Assembly (NCBI GenBank): GCA_012317185.1
Contig: CP048838.1
Span: 806,001-870,000, forward strand
Direction of reading: 5' to 3'
From: [Clostridium] innocuum
GTDB taxonomy: Bacteria > Bacillota_I > Bacilli_A > Erysipelotrichales > Erysipelotrichaceae
Length of the DNA stretch: 64,000 bases
Shown here: positions 17,927 to 27,467 of the stretch, piece by piece
Layout of the letters: each line of letters opens with the position of its first letter
Position numbering within the stretch: the first letter of the stretch is position 1
Translations under genes and position numbers: made by a program
The notes under the pieces: generated by a model
Databases searched by the model: none
The model's input: the letters and a program-made list of their open reading frames with translations, nothing else
Told to the model about the DNA's origin: nothing

Positions 17927-18908
17927 GTGATTGATAATGAGAGGTCTGAAGTAGATACGGGAAAGGATTTCCATTTTCGAGTATACCTTCAGGATACAAA
18001 AATTAACGGCTTGTTCGGTGATATAAGCTACAAGAGAGGTGTGAAGCATGGGGGAAAGTCTGCCATAAATCTTTCATTAGGAACAGCGTATGAAGTTGTT
18101 AAGGTTGAAAGCAATCAGGATGGTTATATCACAACCTCAAAAGGTGCAAAAGGCAAGATTACAACGAATGCTTCTACAGCGGAATTCCTTAATACGAAGA
18201 ACAGTATGCCAACAGAGTCTGAGGTTAAAACCGGAAGTCTGATGATTTCCAATACAGCAGCCGGAAATAAAGAAGAAAAGAAATATTTACCGTGACTCTG
18301 CGTGATAAGAGAGTCACGGGTGCTTATGGAGACATGAGATTTAAGCAGGGTGTAGCGAACATTGTTTTGAAGCATAAGAGAGTATTACTGCTAAAGGTCT
18401 TCCTTCCGGAATTCGTTATACAGTAGAGGATACCGATAACAACAAAGCCTACAAGGTGGAAAAATCGGGAGAAACTGGAATTATTAAGGAGGGAGAACTA
18501 GCTTTTGCTAAGTTTTTGTATTACAGAAAGGATAGTGTTGGTATTGATGATGGTTTAAAGGATAATATAACAAGTCCTTCCTGGCATAATGAAAAGGATA
18601 ATGATTTGAAATCTTCGGTGAATGTGAAAACACCAGAGACAAAGATAAAAGAAGTACCGGTAACCGGTGATAAATCTAACAGATTGCTTTGGGTGTTATT
18701 CTTAGTAGCTTCGGGTATAGTGATTTCTATTTTAACAGTTTTAAAAAAAGAAAATAAGATTTGTAAATTACTTCTGAAAGGGGAAAAAGAGTATGAGAAA
18801 AAGATTATTAAGCCTGCTGCTATGTTCAGTTATGTTTTGCGGTCTTATCCCTCAGGGGACAATGATAGCTTCCGCTTTAGCAGAGAATGGTCTGTGCGAA
18901 CATCATAA
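17927..18908 (+). pseudogene. Decayed sortase-type surface protein with pilin-like domains
   Basis: The translation shows two copies of the same isopeptide/Cna-B-like domain found in the intact surface gene downstream (TGKDFHFRVYLQDTKINGLFG; FTVTLRDKRVTGAYGDMRF). The first copy starts mid-domain, without signal peptide. Single-base shifts near 18285 and 18375 break the frame. The last part (from about 18456) ends with EVPVTGDKS, a membrane helix and KKENK, a sorting signal of LPXTG type with changed residues. Its frame runs 116 bases into the next gene, so the original stop is probably lost. It is a paralogous neighbour of 18793-22257 that has decayed. Confidence 0.75.
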
Positions 18909-21900
18909 TTTGCATACTGAAGATTGCGGTTACAGCGAGGGTGTGGAAGGCAGCCCATGCACCCATGAACATACAGAGGATTGCTACATCATTGAAACGA
19001 ATTGCATTCATTCACACGACGAAACTTGTTATTCTGGTGAAATCTCTGCGGATAACAACGCTACCCCGTCCAATGCGGACGAGGGAGCGCCAACTGAATG
19101 TATTCATGTTTGCAGCGAAGAATGCGGATGTACTACAAAGAATTTGAACTGTACCCATGCGCATGGCGAAAGCTGTGGTTATATGGAAATGGTTGAGGAT
19201 ACACCATGTGCTTTCGTGTGCGAGATCTGTTCAAAGCAGCAAACAAATGCAATAGACGATTCCGAAGCAAATACATTCCGGGTTTCATCAGATAAAGAAT
19301 TTATCAATGCAGTTAAACAAATCAACAATGGTATTGATGATGCAACGTATGTAATAGAAATGACGGATGATATTACAATTACAAACGACTCACACACTGG
19401 AAATAACGCTTCATTAGAATTCATAAAAGGTATGACAACGATTTATGGAAATGGTCATACTCTCAAATCAAGGTTTAATTCATACAGTTTGATTTTTGCA
19501 AACGATAGTGCTGTTGTAAATCTCGGATCAGCAGGTGAGGTTGAAAAAAGCAAGCTGATTATAGAGGCAGGTGTGAGGCTTCCTGACCTTTTAGGAATAG
19601 GTGATTGTGCAACTGTCAATGTGTACGAGGGTGTTGTTTTTCAGAATAACAACGCAATGGGCAGACCGGGTGGTGCAATTTCAGTTGGAGAATTAGGTGT
19701 ATCAACAAATGCAACGTTAAATATGTATGGTGGAGCAATCCGAAACTGCCAAGATACATATACGGGATATGGCGGTGCTGTTTTTGTTGGTACGAATGCA
19801 AAGTTTAATATGTCTGGCGGTATCATTGAGAATAATAAGGGTAATTATGGCGGAGGCGTCTGCAGCATTGGCACCTTTACTATGACAGGCGGAGTTATTC
19901 AAAATAATACAGCATCTAAAATGGGGGATGATATCTATTCAGAGGGTACTGTAAATGTTTCTGTTACTGCAAGTAAAGAAAACGGCTTTGGCGTTTTGAC
20001 ATCGACCGGAAAACAGATCACAGGATGGTTTGAAGATGGTTATAATTGGGACTCCAATCGCTGGGATGTAGATAGTTACTGCAAAGAGATTTCTGCTGAA
20101 GAAGCTTCCAAACAAAATTCTATTGCACTCAAAGCAGCACATAGTGCGCCTGAACCTGGCAGCTTGACAATTACACCGGTTTCTGTTACCAGCTATGTGG
20201 GCGGACAATCCGCCAGCGGCAACCACATCCCTACTTTGCGCTTCAAGGTAGAGGGGTTGCCAGAGGGCGCCGCCATCGCCGGAACGAATCCAAGCATGGT
20301 CATAACCATGCATCTGGAAAACGACAAAGTCGTGGAAGGTCATGAGAGTGAGGAAAGCTGGACTCTGCTTCCCCTGAAAGCAGATACCGGCGCAGAAACG
20401 CCGATTTACTATTTCCCGACTCTGGAATCGGGTCTGAAGCTGGATAAGGGCAACTCTGATGATTTGGGTTTGACGGGCGATTTTCTGAAAATGACAAGCA
20501 TAAGCAATACCGGCTCCAGTGCGGGCAGGTATAAGATTGAGCTGACCGGCGATTGGTATATTACGGCAGAATATGAGGGACAGAGTTATCGGGTTCAGGT
20601 GGAAACTCCGGAGGATGTTTATTACACCTCCCGGTATGTATCCAATAAGGGAAACAATGGCGACCTGCCTGACGGCGTTGATATTTATGATAATCCCGAA
20701 TATTTCCTGTCTCCGATTGTAACGGATGAAGATGATGTTACGACATTAGTCACAACGGACGCCGAGGGCAACCCTTTGGATAAGCCTGTTCGCCGGGGTG
20801 TTGTCGTAATTCCAGAGGATGCAGCATTTTATACCAATGGTAAAAGTTCCGGCTTAGGCAGTCCTATCGGTATTGATGAAGACAGCGAACCGCTGATTAG
20901 TCTGTTCTTTGACGATACGGTGTCGCTGTCATCTGAGGTAGATGACAAGAAGATCGAGGAATATCAGATGAAGCATGCGCAGGAATGCGCTGCGGATAGC
21001 CGATTTGGTGGCGAGACGTATTCCTTTGACGGCTGGGACTATAACTTCCGTTATCTTGACCTTGTCAATGCTAGTGATGGCAACTCATGGGTGTCCTGCG
21101 ATAAGGATATCACTGTGTACTGGCCTTACCCATTTGCAACAATGGATTGTTATGAGGATTATGAATATCAGATTCTGCACTTCAAAGGAATGGAGCGTGA
21201 ATATTCTGCTTCTTTATCGGATAAAGCCGACGAATGGGGCGAGGCGATCATGCATGCTCTAGGCAATGAGGTCAAAGTTGAGAAGTTAGATGTAGAGCTT
21301 ACCGAAAAGGGTCTTAAATTCGTGCTGCCCGCAGATGAAGAGGGAAATAACATGTCCCCCTTTGTGCTGATGTGGAAACCTGTTGATAACCCTGAACCAG
21401 AAAAATACGGCAGTCTGACCGTATCAAAAATGGTGGCAGGAAATGCGGGAGAAAAAGATAAAGACTTCCATTTCATCGTAACTCTCGGCGATACTACAAT
21501 CACTGGTACATACGGAGAGATAAAGTTTACTGGCGGCATGGCAGAGTTCACCCTGAGGCATGGAGAAAGCAAAACAGCAGCCAATCTACCAGCAGGCATA
21601 GAGTATGAAGTAACTGAAACAGAAGAAAATCAGGACGGCTATGTAACCTCTAAAACAGATGATACAGGAACAATCACAAAAGGTGTGAAAGAAACAGCTG
21701 TATTTACAAATACGAAAGATGTAACACCGCCAGAACCTGAAACAGGCGATTTGACCGTATCAAAGATAGTAACAGGAAATGCTGGGGATAAAAATAAGGA
21801 CTTCAACTTTACTGTAACGTTAAGCGATAAGACAATCAGCGGAGTATATGGGGATTTGGAATTTACTGACGGTGTCGCAACGTTCACCTTGAAGCATGGA

Positions 21901-22257
21901 GAAAGCAAAACAGCAATCAATCTATCAGCAGGCATAGATTATGAAGTAACTGAAACAGAAGAAAATCAGGACGGCTATGTAACCTCTAAAAAAGATGATA
22001 CAGGAACAATCACAAAAGATGTGAAAGGAACGGCTGTATTTATAAATGCAAAAGATGTAACACCGCCAGAACCTGAAAATCCTGATAAGCCTTACACTCC
22101 TGTTATCACTGATACGCCAAATCAAGATGTATTAACTCCTAAAACTGGAGACAATACGAACTTGAAATTCTATATGTCATTGTTTATCATGAGTGGTTTA
22201 TTTCTTGTGATATTAGAAGTGATGTATAGAAAGAGAATCTGTAAAAAAGATAATTAG
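18793..22257 (+). CDS. Large sortase-anchored surface protein
   Basis: An 1154 aa wall protein. Residues 1-30 are a signal peptide. Residues about 35-150 are rich in Cys and His with repeated C-x-H-x-H-x3-C units, likely metal-binding. Residues about 160-400 look like a right-handed beta-helix (repeats such as LNMYGGAIRNC, FNMSGGIIENN, FTMTGGVIQNN). Residues about 455-865 are a region of different base use, and two near-identical 112-residue pilin-type domains follow (period 336 bases). The C-terminus has LTPKTGD, a membrane helix and KRICKKDN, a sortase signal close to LPXTG. GAAAGGGG precedes ATG. It probably serves in adhesion; the ligand is unknown. Confidence 0.85.
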   Translation: MRKRLLSLLLCSVMFCGLIPQGTMIASALAENGLCEHHNLHTEDCGYSEGVEGSPCTHEHTEDCYIIETNCIHSHDETCYSGEISADNNATPSNADEGAPTECIHVCSEECGCTTKNLNCTHAHGESCGYMEMVEDTPCAFVCEICSKQQTNAIDDSEANTFRVSSDKEFINAVKQINNGIDDATYVIEMTDDITITNDSHTGNNASLEFIKGMTTIYGNGHTLKSRFNSYSLIFANDSAVVNLGSAGEVEKSKLIIEAGVRLPDLLGIGDCATVNVYEGVVFQNNNAMGRPGGAISVGELGVSTNATLNMYGGAIRNCQDTYTGYGGAVFVGTNAKFNMSGGIIENNKGNYGGGVCSIGTFTMTGGVIQNNTASKMGDDIYSEGTVNVSVTASKENGFGVLTSTGKQITGWFEDGYNWDSNRWDVDSYCKEISAEEASKQNSIALKAAHSAPEPGSLTITPVSVTSYVGGQSASGNHIPTLRFKVEGLPEGAAIAGTNPSMVITMHLENDKVVEGHESEESWTLLPLKADTGAETPIYYFPTLESGLKLDKGNSDDLGLTGDFLKMTSISNTGSSAGRYKIELTGDWYITAEYEGQSYRVQVETPEDVYYTSRYVSNKGNNGDLPDGVDIYDNPEYFLSPIVTDEDDVTTLVTTDAEGNPLDKPVRRGVVVIPEDAAFYTNGKSSGLGSPIGIDEDSEPLISLFFDDTVSLSSEVDDKKIEEYQMKHAQECAADSRFGGETYSFDGWDYNFRYLDLVNASDGNSWVSCDKDITVYWPYPFATMDCYEDYEYQILHFKGMEREYSASLSDKADEWGEAIMHALGNEVKVEKLDVELTEKGLKFVLPADEEGNNMSPFVLMWKPVDNPEPEKYGSLTVSKMVAGNAGEKDKDFHFIVTLGDTTITGTYGEIKFTGGMAEFTLRHGESKTAANLPAGIEYEVTETEENQDGYVTSKTDDTGTITKGVKETAVFTNTKDVTPPEPETGDLTVSKIVTGNAGDKNKDFNFTVTLSDKTISGVYGDLEFTDGVATFTLKHGESKTAINLSAGIDYEVTETEENQDGYVTSKKDDTGTITKDVKGTAVFINAKDVTPPEPENPDKPYTPVITDTPNQDVLTPKTGDNTNLKFYMSLFIMSGLFLVILEVMYRKRICKKDN
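21420..22065 (+). repeat. Direct repeat of 336 bp coding for two pilin-like domains
   Basis: The two domains share long stretches that are almost identical at DNA level, for example from 21592 and from 21928, exactly 336 bases (112 codons) apart. Such repeats can expand or contract by recombination and change the length of the stalk. Confidence 0.8.
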
Positions 22258-22582
22258 ACTTTAATATGATTATTGAGATACCGTATGTCTAACATGATGT
22301 TTCCAGATACTTGAGAAAGTGCTTTAAGGAGGATTAACGTTATGGAAAGCTTTAAGTACAATGCTACACAATCAAATACGATATAATTAAACTTCATTAG
22401 AAAATGAACACAATACAGTTTAAAGGCTCGTACAAACTATATGCTTTTTGCGGGCTTTTTTAATGCAGAAATTTTTTCATATTTTTTCCGGTTTCAACTT
22501 AACCAATCACACTAATCATTCCCTATATGGTGCGGAAAGAGGGATAAACACTTTTCACGTCATAACGGAAGGGGTGGGATTG
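22258..22582. other. Gap after the surface gene
   Basis: It contains a weak terminator-like hairpin (AAAGGCTCG...CGGGCTTTTTT, 22423-22463), with a bulged base. No gene was recognised. Confidence 0.4.
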
Positions 22583-23102
22583 ATGAAATTGTCTGATTTC
22601 CAGAAAACTCTTCAATGTCGTTTTGACAGTTGTTTGAAGAAAGTTGTCCGTCATGCTGTTAAGGACTATCAGCAAGATTGAAGCGGCGAAAAGAAAAAAA
22701 ATTTCGTTTTGTGAACTTCCAGAAATCATAGTTGAAAACTTGGTTGTCTGGGACGACTACGAAACAGACTATACGATTTTCAATGTATGCGGTAAAATGA
22801 TATTCGTGTCTATGATGAATCGGCAGAAGCCTTGAAACAGTTACCCGAACGTAACTGAGAAACTTTGTTGATGTATTACTTTTTGGAAATGAATAATGTA
22901 GATTTTGCCAAAAGAAGCACAGATAATAAAAGACCTAAACAACGGTATCGACACAGCCGGTGGTAAAATGATAGTTTGCCAGATTTACGACAAGAAAAAC
23001 AGCCTATTGTACGAATATGGCAAACAAAAGAATGAATCCAAACACTTATATTTAATGGGACATACTAACATAGCCATGATACTTGGATATTACATTGTAT
23101 AA
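22583..23102 (+). pseudogene. Relic of Tn916-like element: sigma-like gene plus integrase tail
   Basis: The start MKLSDFQKTLQCRFDSCLKK with VVRHAVKDYQQD, the following ENLVVWDDYETDYTIF and then EALKQLPER with LLMYYFLEMNNVDFAK match the sigma-70-like regulator found near the right end of Tn916-type conjugative transposons. Frame changes occur at about 22680 and later. The stretch ending at 23102 finishes with YLMGHTNIAMILGYY, which resembles the end of a tyrosine integrase core (LMGH-NIAMTL-YY). The xis gene and most of int are missing. The relic ends 43 bases from the 3' end of tRNA-Arg. Matches are from memory of the family. Confidence 0.65.
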
Positions 23103-23109
23103 GGTATAG

Positions 23110-23132
23110 AAAAAAGCCCTGAACAACAGGGC
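23110..23132 (-). terminator. Terminator of tRNA-Arg
   Basis: On the minus strand GCCCTG, loop TTGTT, CAGGGC, followed by T6. It lies 13 bases beyond the tRNA 3' end. Confidence 0.85.
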
Positions 23133-23145
23133 TTCTATAATATTC

Positions 23146-23222
23146 TGGCGCACCCGACAGGGATCGAACCTGCAACCGTCAGAATCGGAATCTGATACTC
23201 TATCCAATTGAGCTACGGGCAC
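23146..23222 (-). tRNA. tRNA-Arg (anticodon CCG)
   Basis: The cloverleaf is visible on the minus strand: acceptor GTGCCCG with CGGGTGC (two G-T pairs), D arm TAGCTCAATTGGATAGAGTA, anticodon arm TCAGA-TTCCGAT-TCTGA giving anticodon CCG (reads CGG), T arm with GGTTCGATCC, and an encoded CCA end. It is followed by its own terminator and flanked by the integrase relic, fitting the common use of tRNA ends as integration sites. Confidence 0.95.
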
Positions 23223-23599
23223 ATCATTTGCAGGATTCATTATATCATAAAATTAAGGTGGCGGCTACTTAAAATTTCTATTTTGATATCATTTTGACAT
23301 TATCATTGGAATACTCACAATCTGTCTTAGGGGTGTTGAAAAGCTGAATTCTCATAATGTCACACTTCTGTGTTTATAGCTTATGGTACTCCATAGTGAA
23401 TAGATTTAGACAACTGAAGGAAACGTGAGATCGATAAAGACGGTAAAGCATTGCAAGATTTTATGCAGGAAAAATCCATTTACCTGTTCTGCTTTGATTT
23501 TCAGGTATTTTGGAACGTCGCTTTTCATCAGCATGCTTAACAAAAAAAATTATTGTTATATACGTACCAATGTGAATTAAACAGTAAAATCTATTATAA
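23223..23599. other. 377 bp gap between tRNA-Arg and the AT-rich cluster
   Basis: No open frame of useful length with a ribosome site and no clear hairpin seen. It is the 5' flank of the tRNA and should hold its promoter. Confidence 0.35.
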
Positions 23600-24214
23600 T
23601 TATTTCTTATCAAATTCTAATTTCTCTATGAAATGATTGCTATACATATTCCAATACGTTTTATACACAAAATCCTCATTACCATCAAAATTGAGCTGAT
23701 ACATTCTGAATATAACAGGCAAATCTTTTGGCTGCCATTGTTCTTCATAGGAATAACGATATGTCATCCCTACCCTTCGCATAACATTCCCACTTCTCGG
23801 GTTGTTTTTATCGTGCGTTGCCGTAATATAAGGCAAACCATCTTTTTTCACTTGCTTTATGACTGCTTTACCTGCTTCTGTAACAATTCCCCTATGCCAA
23901 AACTCCTGACGAAGTCCATAACCAAAGTCATGATGTTCTTCCATATCAACATTGACATAGCCTATAGGAAAATTATCTTCTTTTAAACAGATTGCATACG
24001 CATATGCCTGCGGCTGTACATATTTCAAAGCATACCTTTCTTCATAAAATTTTCTTGTTTCCTCTAAATTTTTCAAGGGATACCATGGTAAGAATTTATT
24101 GACTTCCTCATCTTTCAAAATGAGAAAAAGAGCTTTCATATCCTTATCTGTAAATTTTCTTAAAATCAAACGTTTTGTTATTAACACAGGTGTATTCACG
24201 TTATCAACCTCCAT
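23600..24214 (-). CDS. GNAT-family acetyltransferase (RimJ/RimL type)
   Basis: A protein of 204 aa (or 199 aa from GTG 24199, which has a better ribosome site, GGAGG 8 bases upstream). It opens with TKRLILRKFTDKDMKALF, the usual start of RimJ/RimL-type acetyltransferases, and has the acetyl-CoA segment FGYGLRQEFWHRGIVTEAGKAVI and NPRSGNVMRRVGM. These enzymes acetylate protein N-termini, ribosomal proteins or small amines. It is the last of four AT-rich minus-strand genes. Confidence 0.82.
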   Translation of the reverse strand: MEVDNVNTPVLITKRLILRKFTDKDMKALFLILKDEEVNKFLPWYPLKNLEETRKFYEERYALKYVQPQAYAYAICLKEDNFPIGYVNVDMEEHHDFGYGLRQEFWHRGIVTEAGKAVIKQVKKDGLPYITATHDKNNPRSGNVMRRVGMTYRYSYEEQWQPKDLPVIFRMYQLNFDGNEDFVYKTYWNMYSNHFIEKLEFDKK

Positions 24215-24262
24215 AATTCCTTGTTTTAAGTTCGATAAACTGGAATTTGTAGCGTGATATTA

Positions 24263-24892
24263 CTACAAAATAAAATATGGTATCCATTGATTTAAACTGT
24301 CGTTTATGGCGTGTCCAAACATACATGGGAAAATAGAACGATTATTAGAATTGAATTTCACTTTACAATAAAGTAAAGAGATAACAAAAGCTATTACAAC
24401 ATTCATGATACTTCCATTATAGACATGAACTAATGCAAATACAAAAGAGGTCAATAGGATACTAATATTTTCATTATAGTTTTTATTAAAATTTTCTAAT
24501 AAAAATCCTCTAAATATAATTTCTTCTGAAGGTGCAACAATGAGAAAATAATAAATGGTTTGTGTAATGCAGATTGTTAGAGAAGTTTTTGGTGGAAACA
24601 TAGTATCAAGATTACCACAATTCAACACAATCATTAAAAACATAGGGATTAAAGCTACTATAATTCCTACAATCCATGCAATTGGCTTGATTGGTTTGAT
24701 TATCCCCATATCCTTTAAACTTAAATTTTGTCTTTTAGATAAAATGAACACAATACTCACCTCAATAATACTAATCGTTATTCCAAATATTCGTCTTTCA
24801 ATATAGTTAAGAGTATTAAATAGCATAGTAATCAAACCGAGAAATACTATAATACTAATAACAAACAAATTGCTTTTAATATATTTATTCAT
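24263..24892 (-). CDS. CPBP-family intramembrane metalloprotease
   Basis: A 209 aa membrane protein with about six helices. The family motifs are present: EEIIFRG (EExxxR) at about 126, FALVHVYNG at about 155 and FGHAINDSL near the C-terminus; these supply the Glu and His metal ligands. Members include CAAX-type proteases and bacteriocin-immunity proteins. GGAGAAG lies 8 bases before ATG. Its strongly AT-rich sequence and short membrane-only architecture suggest transfer with its neighbours. Confidence 0.85.
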   Translation of the reverse strand: MNKYIKSNLFVISIIVFLGLITMLFNTLNYIERRIFGITISIIEVSIVFILSKRQNLSLKDMGIIKPIKPIAWIVGIIVALIPMFLMIVLNCGNLDTMFPPKTSLTICITQTIYYFLIVAPSEEIIFRGFLLENFNKNYNENISILLTSFVFALVHVYNGSIMNVVIAFVISLLYCKVKFNSNNRSIFPCMFGHAINDSLNQWIPYFIL

Positions 24893-24953
24893 TTTTATTC
24901 TTCTCCATAATTTCTAAGTTGTCTTGTTTATAACTGTTCACTAGAGTAAGAAA

Positions 24954-25379
24954 TCAACAATCAATTTCAGCTATTTCAAGAATATTTCCATCAGGGTCTT
25001 TAATGTTAAAGTACCAATACGGAAGATGAACATTTACATACATCATTTGGGATACTTCTCCAATATGTAAAAATTTTAACCGCTCATGCTCTAACTTTAA
25101 ATTTTCAACCTCAAAATTCAAAATTATAATATTGTTCTTTTTACCTGAATCTTCTTTATAAAAATCATCAATGTAGGCTTGATTAAAGCATTCCTCACCA
25201 GCTTTTTCTAGTAGCTTTTCATCAAACGCTTTATTATATAATGAAATACTATTTCCACAATCAAATGTAACCCACCTATCGTCGTTGGTATAGATAGGTT
25301 TCGATTGTAAAAGCAGTTCATAAAAATTCATTAACTTTTTCATATTCTCTACACATATATACGTTGTACCTAATTTCAT
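24954..25379 (-). CDS. VOC/glyoxalase-like protein
   Basis: A 141 aa protein of the vicinal oxygen chelate fold (glyoxalase/bleomycin resistance/dioxygenase). It has the paired pattern TTYICVENMKKLMNFYELLLQSKPI at the start and PYWYFNIKDPDGNILEIAEID at the end, with the DPDGN-x-lE motif. Start 25379 is chosen because GAGGTGA lies 9 bases upstream. Many members bind or modify toxic small molecules; the substrate here is unknown. Confidence 0.8.
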   Translation of the reverse strand: MKLGTTYICVENMKKLMNFYELLLQSKPIYTNDDRWVTFDCGNSISLYNKAFDEKLLEKAGEECFNQAYIDDFYKEDSGKKNNIIILNFEVENLKLEHERLKFLHIGEVSQMMYVNVHLPYWYFNIKDPDGNILEIAEIDC

Positions 25380-25435
25380 TATCCTAATCACCTCTTCAAC
25401 TTCTAATTTTATAACTCTGCAATCTCGAAGTTGTA

Positions 25436-26020
25436 CTATTCACTATAAATACTTTTTCCAAAATTATAGGCTTTTATAAGATGGTGTGTTTTATCAATTT
25501 GAGGTTTTCCGGATGTTCCCCCACATCCACCAGCTAGTAACATACCTTTATCATTAAAGCCAATATAATTTATGATTGCAAAATTGTAATAAGATACCGC
25601 CTGTTCATATGTCCAAAAGAAATTATCTGCAGATGTCATAAGTAAAGCGGCATCTTTTATCGGATACCTTTCATATCGTCCCAAAGGCGGATTTGGGTCT
25701 TCCTCTGCAATGCAATAAAACCTCTCGATAAATGCCTTGATTTTAGAAGAGAGTGTCCAGAATAATAAGGGAGATGCAAAAACGATTAAATCAGCAGCTT
25801 TAATTTTTGGAATAAGTTCAAGAAACCCATCCTTTTGTACACATTCTTTTCCATGACGGCAGGCATTGCACCCTATACGACCCCGTACTTCTATTGTATT
25901 AAGAGAAATTTTTTCAACACTATGTCCTGCCTCTTTTGCTCCTTGAATAAACGAATCTACTAATTGACTTGTATTTCCATTAACGCGACCTCCACCTTGT
26001 ATCACAAGAATATTTTTCAT
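25436..26020 (-). CDS. Flavodoxin-fold NAD(P)H-dependent oxidoreductase
   Basis: A 194 aa FMN-binding protein of the NADPH-dependent FMN reductase/iron-sulfur flavoprotein type. The N-terminus ILVIQGGGRVNGNTSQLV is the FMN phosphate loop (xxSxR-GNT). GCNACRHGKECVQKD carries cysteines like those of the iron-sulfur flavoprotein group. FASPLLFWTLSSKIKAFIERF is the central strand and helix typical of the family. AAAGGAG lies 6 bases before ATG. It is the first gene of the minus-strand cluster. Confidence 0.85.
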   Translation of the reverse strand: MKNILVIQGGGRVNGNTSQLVDSFIQGAKEAGHSVEKISLNTIEVRGRIGCNACRHGKECVQKDGFLELIPKIKAADLIVFASPLLFWTLSSKIKAFIERFYCIAEEDPNPPLGRYERYPIKDAALLMTSADNFFWTYEQAVSYYNFAIINYIGFNDKGMLLAGGCGGTSGKPQIDKTHHLIKAYNFGKSIYSE

Positions 26021-26340
26021 TGGCGTCTCCTTTCATATTCCCGATTCCTATGAACTCATTTTACCATAATAGTTATCTATAAAATAAAAATATTGAAAAA
26101 CTTTCTTGTCTAATCAGTTTTATCTTATTATAAAGCCGTACCTGCCGCAGTATACGGAAGGTGTCGCCATACTACGGGGAGTTACATACAGCGGTATCCA
26201 TAATAGAATCAGCTTCTGATTAAAAACAGCTGACAGAGTATAGCTAATAAATGGAAGACAATTCAGCTATCCTCGTGTACAATAAAGGAAAGAAGGAGTG
26301 CGTGGCGTATTTAACCGACATGCAAATGTATACTGTAACT
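26021..26340. other. 320 bp gap upstream of the lipoprotein gene
   Basis: It holds the shared upstream region of the divergent minus-strand cluster and the lipoprotein. An in-frame extension of the lipoprotein reading frame begins at 26251, but a signal peptide would then start 30 residues in. No operator or RNA was recognised. Confidence 0.35.
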
Positions 26341-26967
26341 ATGAAGAACATTGGATACTGTATAATGCTGCTCCTGCTGTGCTGTGCCTGCAGTGCTCAG
26401 CCTAACAGAGATGCAGAGGAATTTCAGAAAGACAAGGATACCGTAGCACAACTGGATACCGCGTTAAAAAAGCTGGAAGACGCAGAAAGCTTTCATTTAA
26501 AGCAGGAGAATGATAAAGGACAGCTTGTGGATATGAGTATTCGTAAATCCGGCAGCAGGCAGGATACTACAGCCAAGCCAAATGATGTATATGCCCCTTA
26601 TGAATTCAGCGGCACCTATACGGATGAAAAGGGAACTGCTTTTCATATCGAACAGACAAAGCAGTCAGGGCTTATGGCAGAGGTGAATATAGCGGATACC
26701 CGTCTGCTGTCCTTGGGCTTCAACACCATACGCTGGGATAAACAGGCCCTTGAACAAGCACTGGAGGATTCTGCACTGGAGGATTATGTACGTATCTGCG
26801 AAATGGATGATGATCATATGCACACCTGTAAAGTAAACGAGCTGACGGTGACCTTTAAAACGGATACTGCAGGTTATCTCATCTATCATAAAAGCAGCAG
26901 AGATCAAATTGATCGCAGCTATACGAATGTGAATAAGGAACAGGTGCTTTTCATGAATAAGACATAA
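26341..26967 (+). CDS. Putative lipoprotein
   Basis: A protein of 208 aa. MKNIGYCIMLLLLCCACSAQ is a lipoprotein signal peptide; the acylated Cys is probably within LLCCACS. The rest is hydrophilic (coiled-coil-like DTVAQLDTALKKLEDAESFHL) and predicted to lie on the outer face of the membrane. No domain is recognised. ATG 26341 is chosen from the position of the signal peptide, although the ribosome site is weak; AAGGAG at about 26295 would suit a start near 26302-26320. A terminator follows at 27106. Confidence 0.65.
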   Translation: MKNIGYCIMLLLLCCACSAQPNRDAEEFQKDKDTVAQLDTALKKLEDAESFHLKQENDKGQLVDMSIRKSGSRQDTTAKPNDVYAPYEFSGTYTDEKGTAFHIEQTKQSGLMAEVNIADTRLLSLGFNTIRWDKQALEQALEDSALEDYVRICEMDDDHMHTCKVNELTVTFKTDTAGYLIYHKSSRDQIDRSYTNVNKEQVLFMNKT

Positions 26968-27105
26968 AGCGGAAATCATAAATATCAGCTTGATGATTTA
27001 TCGGCGGAGAACTGTAGACCTATCGTGTATGAAAACCTGTAACGTAAGGTTGATCATCTCAAAGCTTTATATTATATTTGTATACCGCTAACATGGAAAT
27101 CAGAG

Positions 27106-27148
27106 CTTCGATAACGATTGTACGCAGCGATCGTAACGAAGTTTTTTT
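27106..27148 (+). terminator. Terminator after the lipoprotein
   Basis: CTTCG...AACGAT pairs with ATCGT...CGAAG and is followed by seven T (27142-27148). Confidence 0.75.
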
Positions 27149-27206
27149 GTATCCTGCCATATTTTTTTTCCGGTCCATATCACACACATTCGTTATATCT
27201 GACTAT

Positions 27207-27232
27207 CCTGTCTACGAGACAGGCCCTTTTTT
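27207..27232 (+). terminator. Second hairpin with T run
   Basis: CCTGTCT, loop ACG, AGACAGG, then CCCTTTTTTC. It may be a backup terminator or a leader structure upstream of the NhaC operon. Confidence 0.65.
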
Positions 27233-27467
27233 CGCTAATCCTGGTTACGCTGCCGCTCTGCAGCCCTTAGACCATACCCGAATCCGCTGTTCTCAATCCG
27301 GAAGGCTCATCATATTCTGTACTGTTCACCCGGCTTCTTTCTTGTGAAAAATCACTGTTTTTTAATTTGTTATTTTATTCACAAAAAGTGAGAAACTGTT
27401 GGAATACCAACATGTAACAGGAAAAAGGGAGTGTTATCATAGGGGTGGATCCAAGGTTGGTGGCTAT

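Larger units (their letters stand above)
26968..27467. other. 500 bp gap with two terminators
   Basis: Contains two terminator hairpins (listed separately) and the upstream region of the NhaC operon. A frame at 27078-27347 has no ribosome site or recognised family. Confidence 0.4.

Noticed and set aside
17927..18295. Independent small gene for a single pilin-like domain
   Set aside because: It starts in mid-domain without signal peptide, and the downstream frames continue the same protein after single-base shifts.
26251..26340. N-terminal extension of the lipoprotein from ATG 26251
   Set aside because: It would place 30 charged residues before a clear lipoprotein signal peptide.
27078..27347. 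89-codon frame between two terminators
   Set aside because: It runs through two terminator hairpins and has no ribosome site.
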